Source of the DNA: Verrucomicrobiia bacterium
GTDB lineage: Bacteria > Verrucomicrobiota > Verrucomicrobiia > Opitutales > Cerasicoccaceae
NCBI GenBank assembly: GCA_030425485.1
Contig: JAUIAM010000006.1
Location: 144,275-208,274 of the forward strand
DNA: 64,000 bases
Reading direction: 5' to 3'
Of the stretch, positions 59,570 through 64,000 are shown piece by piece. The notes beneath the pieces were generated by a model, which saw only the letters and a program-made list of their open reading frames with translations, made no database searches and was not told the DNA's origin. Numbering within the stretch: position 1 is the stretch's first letter; each line of letters starts with the position of its first letter. Position numbers and translations under genes: made by a program.

Positions 59570-60313
59570 ATGAACTACCCGAAAAAGTTACAAATCGCAA
59601 TTCTCGCAGGCCTGGCCTGCGCCAGCAGCCTGTCTGCTGTTGTTGTCAGCACAGATAGCGCAGAGCCCACGGATGGAGTCTTCGTTAGCTATGTGCCGTC
59701 TACCGCTGTGGGCAATAGCACTGCCTACTATCGCGGCGAACCCGCACCTAATGGTAATCTCTACCGCAACATTGGTCAGTCCTTCAGGGTAGATAGCAGT
59801 GACTTCTCCATGACGTCAGTAACCTGGAAGATCAACATGTTCAGCGAGGACATCTACGATGTGGGCTTCAGCATCGACATATACCAGCTGGATGCAGTAA
59901 ATGTGGCTCCGGCGGGTGCTCCGATTTCCAGCCAGACAGGGGTGATGCCGAACTCCCTTACGAGTGGAGAGTACATCACCTTTGTTCTGGATTCGTCTGT
60001 TGAGATGGATCTTGGAGAAACCTACCTGGTTATGTTTGCCTTTACCGAGCCAACCACCACAACTGCCAGCGCCTCCGGCGCCCTCGGCCTCGATCGCACG
60101 GAGGGGAATGTCGGTTATCACGGTCGCCTCTGGAATTACCTTTATGACGCGGACACAGATACGGGCAACTATGTCGCAGACAGCAAGACGTTGAACTTCT
60201 ACGTGCAGGGGACGAGCATTCCCGAGGCAAGTGGCAGTAGCATGTTCGCCTTCATCGCGCTTGCAGCCGCAGGTGTCGCCTACTTTAAACGGAGAGGCCA
60301 CCGCGCGGCCTGA
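59570..60313 (+). CDS. Secreted protein with PEP-CTERM-like sorting tail
   Basis: The 247-residue product has a signal peptide (LQIAILAGLACASSLSAVVV) and a beta-rich extracellular domain (SFRVDSSDFSMTSVTWKINM, GEYITFVLDSSVEMDLGETY). Its tail is IPEASGSSMFAFIALAAAGV followed by AYFKRRGHRAA: a Pro-Glu-Ala motif, a transmembrane stretch and an arginine-rich end, the PEP-CTERM pattern handled by EpsH-type exosortase. AAGGAAT lies 5 bp before the ATG. The body resembles choice-of-anchor domains. The role is unknown; cell-surface or exopolysaccharide-linked export is likely. Confidence 0.75.
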   Translation: MNYPKKLQIAILAGLACASSLSAVVVSTDSAEPTDGVFVSYVPSTAVGNSTAYYRGEPAPNGNLYRNIGQSFRVDSSDFSMTSVTWKINMFSEDIYDVGFSIDIYQLDAVNVAPAGAPISSQTGVMPNSLTSGEYITFVLDSSVEMDLGETYLVMFAFTEPTTTTASASGALGLDRTEGNVGYHGRLWNYLYDADTDTGNYVADSKTLNFYVQGTSIPEASGSSMFAFIALAAAGVAYFKRRGHRAA

Positions 60314-60320
60314 TATTGCC

Positions 60321-61064
60321 ATGAAACAGCGCAAAGAACTTACGCGTAAAGGGTTTAGCCTGGTCGAATTGCTGGCCGTACTTGCGGTCCTGGCGATTAT
60401 GTCTGTGCTCATTGTGGCGGGCACGCGAAAGGTTATCGGGATGTCACATGCGGCCAAGTGCTCCTCAAACTTGCGAGCAATGGGCTCTGCCCTGGTGCTC
60501 TATGCCAAGGACCACTCTGGTCAGCTTCCTCCGAGTGCCACGCTTCCCTGGACCGGCTACCAGTATAAGTTCCAGTATAAAACCTTCTGGTTTGATGCGC
60601 TGAATCCTTACATGGGCTATCCGCAGTTCTCGGCCGAGCGCAGCAAGCCATTCCCCGCCCCGTCTTCCGTGGGCGAAGGTTTTCCACTGGGATGGCAACT
60701 GTGCCCGGCCAAGAATGTGGAGTCTGCCCAACGCCAGAGCGTTGGGTATGGCTGGAATGGCTCAAACTTCGGCTGGGATAAAACCCGGGCGGCCACGTCG
60801 GGCTTTGGCCGCCGTCTTTCCGACATCGAGGACCCGGCCCGAACGATCATCATCGGTGACTCCAAGGACGAGGAGGTGAATGTCGACAGGCATTATGAGC
60901 ATCGCTATATCTATGACTACGAGAAGGAGTCTCGCATTCCCTATCCGCGCCGTCACAATGGCGGTGGCAACTACCTGTTTGCCGATGGGCACGTCGGCAC
61001 GTATGCTCCTGAGTTCATGTCCACCCCGGAGGGGATACAGCTCTTTCGTGTGGAAAAGGAGTGA
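60321..61064 (+). CDS. H-X9-DG type pseudopilin
   Basis: The 247-residue protein has a prepilin N-terminus, RKGFSLVELLAVLAVLAIMS (Gly before Phe, Glu+5), and ends in the H-X9-DG motif RHNGGGNYLFADGHVGTYAP, a pairing known from Planctomycetota and Verrucomicrobiota, where these genes are often multiplied. The middle is Trp/Tyr-rich. It starts 8 bp after the PEP-CTERM gene stop and so is likely in the same transcript. The role of this family is not settled; a T2SS-like assembly is assumed. Confidence 0.88.
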   Translation: MKQRKELTRKGFSLVELLAVLAVLAIMSVLIVAGTRKVIGMSHAAKCSSNLRAMGSALVLYAKDHSGQLPPSATLPWTGYQYKFQYKTFWFDALNPYMGYPQFSAERSKPFPAPSSVGEGFPLGWQLCPAKNVESAQRQSVGYGWNGSNFGWDKTRAATSGFGRRLSDIEDPARTIIIGDSKDEEVNVDRHYEHRYIYDYEKESRIPYPRRHNGGGNYLFADGHVGTYAPEFMSTPEGIQLFRVEKE

Positions 61065-61154
61065 GCTCGCCAGAGGGGTGGGATTTCGCTACGATCTGCG
61101 TTGGTTCAAGCCATTTCCCCACCTCGTTGCGACAGATTAAATCGAAGATGCTGT

Positions 61155-61267
61155 AGTGTGCCGTAATCTCAGACGCGATGCGGTAGCATCGAAAGTGCAG
61201 GCTATGCCTGCTGCGGGGGTTGGGGGGCGCATAGCCCCCAAATTTATAGCAAGCATTTCGGTAACAG
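61155..61267. repeat. Dispersed repeat copy interrupted by a 52-bp hairpin segment
   Basis: Positions 61170-61199 and 61252-61266 match 12181-12226 almost exactly, but between them is a 52-bp segment (61200-61251) containing GGGGGGCGCATAGCCCCC, one of the small hairpin modules. The upstream TAGTGTgCCGT stretch is also shared with 12.13 kb. The remainder of the 344-bp spacer (61065-61408) shows no gene. Confidence 0.8.
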
Positions 61268-61408
61268 GACACTAGTGGCGCGTAAAGACGTGGTGGCAGG
61301 GGCTACATCATGCTTGTCATTTTCGCTGGATATGCCGACAATATCGGCTTGCCGAAAAGCGCGATCGCATGCGTGGGCGTTATTGGGCAGGGAAATTCCA
61401 AGTAACTG

Positions 61409-63850
61409 ATGAGCAGCCGTACCTTTTATTCGATCGTCCTTAGCGGGGGAATTTATCTGGTAATGATGTTGTCGCTCCCGGCCGAAATGGTCCGCGAAGT
61501 GATGACCTATCCTTCCGCTTTTCCGGAGACGGTGGGCGGGGCGCAGCCCACGGCTTTGCTGGCCGAGCTGAATTACGACGACGCGCTTGCGGGCGCACCC
61601 ATTGCCGTCGTTATGCACCAATTTTCTGCGAGCAGCGGAAATTTCGACAACTATCGTTCCAATGCGCTCACCCTGAGAGACCTGGGGTTCTTTGTCATTA
61701 CGCCGTCGATGCGTGGACGCGATGGTTCGGATGGCCGTCGTGACAGTGGTGGGCGCGAGGTACATGATATCTATGATGCGGTAGAGGCGGTCAAAGCACG
61801 CTATCCTGAACTGGTGGACCCCGGGCATGTCTACATCACGGGTTACTCCGGTGGGGGCGGGAACACCCTCTCGGCGCTGACGAAATTTCCCGACTACTGG
61901 AATGCGGCCGCCTCTTTCTTCGGGATATCCGACTACGGTTACGACAGCGAATCGTCCTGGTATTTCCACGGCTCCAAGGCGAATCATCAGTCCACGCTGC
62001 GCTCTGACGTGGGTAACCCCACCGCGGGTGACCCGCTGGTCATCGATCGCTTTTATGCCCGTGCTTCGGATAGGGCGGCGGGAAATAATCCCTATGCGGA
62101 GATTCACCTTTTTGTGAATGAGGACGAGGCGCTCACGCCGCTATACCAGCATCAGAGTTACTATACGCGCGCGCTGGCGGCCGAGTCTTTTACAGGTGAA
62201 TTCGCCAACGTCACGCACCACGTCGGTTACCCCGACCTGTACGTTGATTTTAATCAAGACGGGCAAGACTCCGCGGACGAGCTCCAGTACTGGGTTCATC
62301 AAAAGCAGAATGCCGACCAGCAGGCCGCGGCGGAGCGATGGTTCATCGACCGCATGGTGGCAAAGCAAATCCCGACACCCGAGCTCAACCGCGCGGACAC
62401 CATGCACGTGGCGGGCTACCTCAAGACCGAGGCTTTTGCGCTCTACCTGGGCGATGGGCAAAATGCTGCGGGGGCGCTGACCTACGACTTGAGCTCGGAC
62501 ACCTACACGTTCGATCTCGATATCCTGTCTTCGGATGAGACAGTGCCTGCGCTGCTGCGTGTGAACACGCGCCACCATGTGGGGAAGCGGATCGAGATCC
62601 GGGCCGACGGAGCGCTGGTGAAAACCACACTCGGAGGTGGTTGGGTGGAAACGGATGCGCTACGGCATGCGACGACTGTGACGCTGAACTTCTCGCATGA
62701 GGACTCGCCGCTGCTCCCGGTTTACGCGCGCTCCGAGGCGGTCAGCTATTGGCGTTTTGAATCCAGCGGGAGCCTGCTGGATGATTCCGGTGCCGGAGCC
62801 CAGGGTCTGGTCATCGAGGGTGATGCGCCGACCTTTTTTGCCCTGCCGGCTAGCGGGCTAGGTAGCAATATCCCGGGCACGATTCCGCAATCCTCGCTGG
62901 CTAACGCGGGGGCTGCGCTGCTGAACCGCGCGGGGTATTTCTCCGCTGGCTCCGGCCATATTTTTCATCTCAGCGCATTCACATTGGAGGCCATTGTATC
63001 GACAGAACAACTACACGCCGGCACCCAGTACATTGCCTCAAAGTACCACGGCGTGGATAGCCAGCGCGGGTGGTCGCTGGGGATAACGGGTACCAATGCC
63101 GTACCGGGTACGAGCAGCGAGGGAGAGCTTTTTATGACGGTGAGCAAGTATGGCAGCGACGCAACCGTGATCGGCAGTGGTCAATCGCTCCAGCCCGGAA
63201 ACGATTACTATGTCTCGGTCAGCTACATGCCGGGCGGGCCCATTTTATTTCGCGTGATGAACCTCTCCCAGCCAGACGCGACCATCACACGAACGCTGCG
63301 TGACTCTCCCGTCAGTTCGCTTTTTGAGACCTCGGCCCCCTTGCTGGTTGGGGCTTATAATGGCGGGCAAAACGCGTGGGACGGCATCATCGATGAGCTT
63401 CGCGTCTCTCCCGGTGTCTTGCTCGACAGCCATCTCATGGTCTCAAGCGGCATCCGGCGTCAGGATTGGCAGGATTACTACTTCACTCACGACGAGCAGG
63501 CAGACGGCTTGCTCACTCTGCCCGAGTCAGACCCGGATAACGACGGCATCAGCAACTGGCTTGAGTTTGCGGCAGGGACGGACCCACGGCAGTCCAATGC
63601 GCGACCCTTGCTGGTGAGCCGTGACGCGGATGGCGTGCGGGTGTCTGTCCAGCACTTGGATATACCGGAGCTGGCGGCTCAACTTTGGTACACGGACGAT
63701 CTAAATGGCGTATGGTTGCCAGCGGGGCAGCATAAGCTGGTCGAACAATCCGCGGAGGGCTACGTCCTTTCGGAATCCTATGCTTTTGAAGCACCCGCCC
63801 ATGCGTCGCAGTTGTATTTCAAGACCTCGTACACGATCCCTGAGTCCTGA
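61409..63850 (+). CDS. Large secreted alpha/beta hydrolase with LamG-like C-terminal region
   Basis: The 813-residue protein has a signal peptide (FYSIVLSGGIYLVMMLSLPA). Residues 50-320 are an alpha/beta-hydrolase (prolyl-oligopeptidase/acetyl-xylan-esterase-like): PIAVVMHQFSASSGNFDNYR with an oxyanion-like HQ, a Ser nucleophile elbow in VYITGYSGGGGNTLSALTKF, and an Asp/His region later. About residues 445-680 are a LamG/concanavalin-like jelly roll (AVSYWRFESSGSLLDDSGAG, DGIIDELRVSPGVL). A calcium-type DPDNDGISNWLEFAAGTDP motif follows near 715. This suggests a secreted carbohydrate esterase or peptidase. Confidence 0.72.
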   Translation: MSSRTFYSIVLSGGIYLVMMLSLPAEMVREVMTYPSAFPETVGGAQPTALLAELNYDDALAGAPIAVVMHQFSASSGNFDNYRSNALTLRDLGFFVITPSMRGRDGSDGRRDSGGREVHDIYDAVEAVKARYPELVDPGHVYITGYSGGGGNTLSALTKFPDYWNAAASFFGISDYGYDSESSWYFHGSKANHQSTLRSDVGNPTAGDPLVIDRFYARASDRAAGNNPYAEIHLFVNEDEALTPLYQHQSYYTRALAAESFTGEFANVTHHVGYPDLYVDFNQDGQDSADELQYWVHQKQNADQQAAAERWFIDRMVAKQIPTPELNRADTMHVAGYLKTEAFALYLGDGQNAAGALTYDLSSDTYTFDLDILSSDETVPALLRVNTRHHVGKRIEIRADGALVKTTLGGGWVETDALRHATTVTLNFSHEDSPLLPVYARSEAVSYWRFESSGSLLDDSGAGAQGLVIEGDAPTFFALPASGLGSNIPGTIPQSSLANAGAALLNRAGYFSAGSGHIFHLSAFTLEAIVSTEQLHAGTQYIASKYHGVDSQRGWSLGITGTNAVPGTSSEGELFMTVSKYGSDATVIGSGQSLQPGNDYYVSVSYMPGGPILFRVMNLSQPDATITRTLRDSPVSSLFETSAPLLVGAYNGGQNAWDGIIDELRVSPGVLLDSHLMVSSGIRRQDWQDYYFTHDEQADGLLTLPESDPDNDGISNWLEFAAGTDPRQSNARPLLVSRDADGVRVSVQHLDIPELAAQLWYTDDLNGVWLPAGQHKLVEQSAEGYVLSESYAFEAPAHASQLYFKTSYTIPES

Positions 63851-63862
63851 GGCATACACGGC

Positions 63863-63946
63863 CTAGGCCGTGTCTTCAAACTCATCAAGGTCGGTAGAAA
63901 AGGGTCTTTTCGCGTCTTTTTCCGTTTTCTCAGTTCATGAATCTGG
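63863..63946. repeat. 84-bp dispersed repeat, copy 2
   Basis: CTAGGCcGTGTCTTCAAAcT, continuing to GTTCATGAATCTGG, matches 25062-25145 with about two differences. Here it stands free of genes, 13 bp after the stop of the hydrolase gene. The end of the window (63947-64000) is AT-richer and holds nothing recognisable. Confidence 0.9.
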
Positions 63947-64000
63947 ATTCACACCACTTCGAAAGCCGAAAAAATCCTCAAAATTACCTCTTTTTCCCTC

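Overview
The window is a 64-kb piece of a GC-rich bacterial chromosome. Several traits suggest a marine or soil-type Verrucomicrobiota, most likely class Opitutia; this is inferred from gene content and no 16S gene is present. The traits are a very long GreA with an N-terminal extension (an architecture also known in Chlamydia), a PEP-CTERM-like protein beside an H-X9-DG pseudopilin, a DUF4838 protein, a FloA/NfeD membrane module and a PTS-EIIA/diadenylate-cyclase fusion.

Positions 1-52 kb are mostly core genome in short alternating operons. In order: thiE (cut by the left edge); rodZ and ftsK (minus); manA and an AsmA-like protein; grpE-dnaJ; hldE adenylyltransferase domain, purN, prmA and an ArnT-like glycosyltransferase (plus); a five-gene minus operon with two NfeD proteins and FloA; an aldose epimerase; a TPR protein; yefM-yoeB directly upstream of purU; an MsbA-like ABC exporter; small exported proteins; gluQRS; an outer-membrane barrel; a UvrD-type helicase; a stress-type lipoprotein; TetR and Nudix genes; an ArsR-methyltransferase fusion resembling SahR; giant greA; an rsmB-type methyltransferase; a decayed toxin-antitoxin cassette behind an MFS gene and coaD; pgsA-pgpA; a pseudopilin; metF; an isolated nuoA; the EIIA-DAC fusion; an OprB-type porin; rpmG; mrp; a TolB-like protein; a PhoD-like protein with degenerate active-site motifs; and tRNA-Gly(CCC).

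Positions 53-64 kb, after the tRNA, look like an accessory carbohydrate locus. A DUF4838/GH67N-like exported protein, a LacI regulator, an FAD-dependent oxidoreductase and a six-hairpin-type protein are packed with overlapping start/stop codons. They are followed by a PEP-CTERM-like protein, an H-X9-DG pseudopilin and a large secreted alpha/beta-hydrolase with a LamG-like region. Copies of an ATACGTAT-centred palindrome lie just before the first gene and before the PEP-CTERM gene, which makes them good candidate operators for the resident LacI protein.

Intergenic DNA is full of dispersed repeats: a mosaic of short hairpin modules (0.6, 8.2, 19.1 and 61.2 kb), an 84-bp near-identical repeat (25.1 and 63.9 kb), and several degenerate families. 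The most promising observations are the EIIA-DAC fusion, the LacI/operator carbohydrate locus, the PhoD-like probable pseudoenzyme, the one-base-frameshifted toxin gene, the SahR-like regulator with a palindrome at metF, and the modular hairpin repeats.
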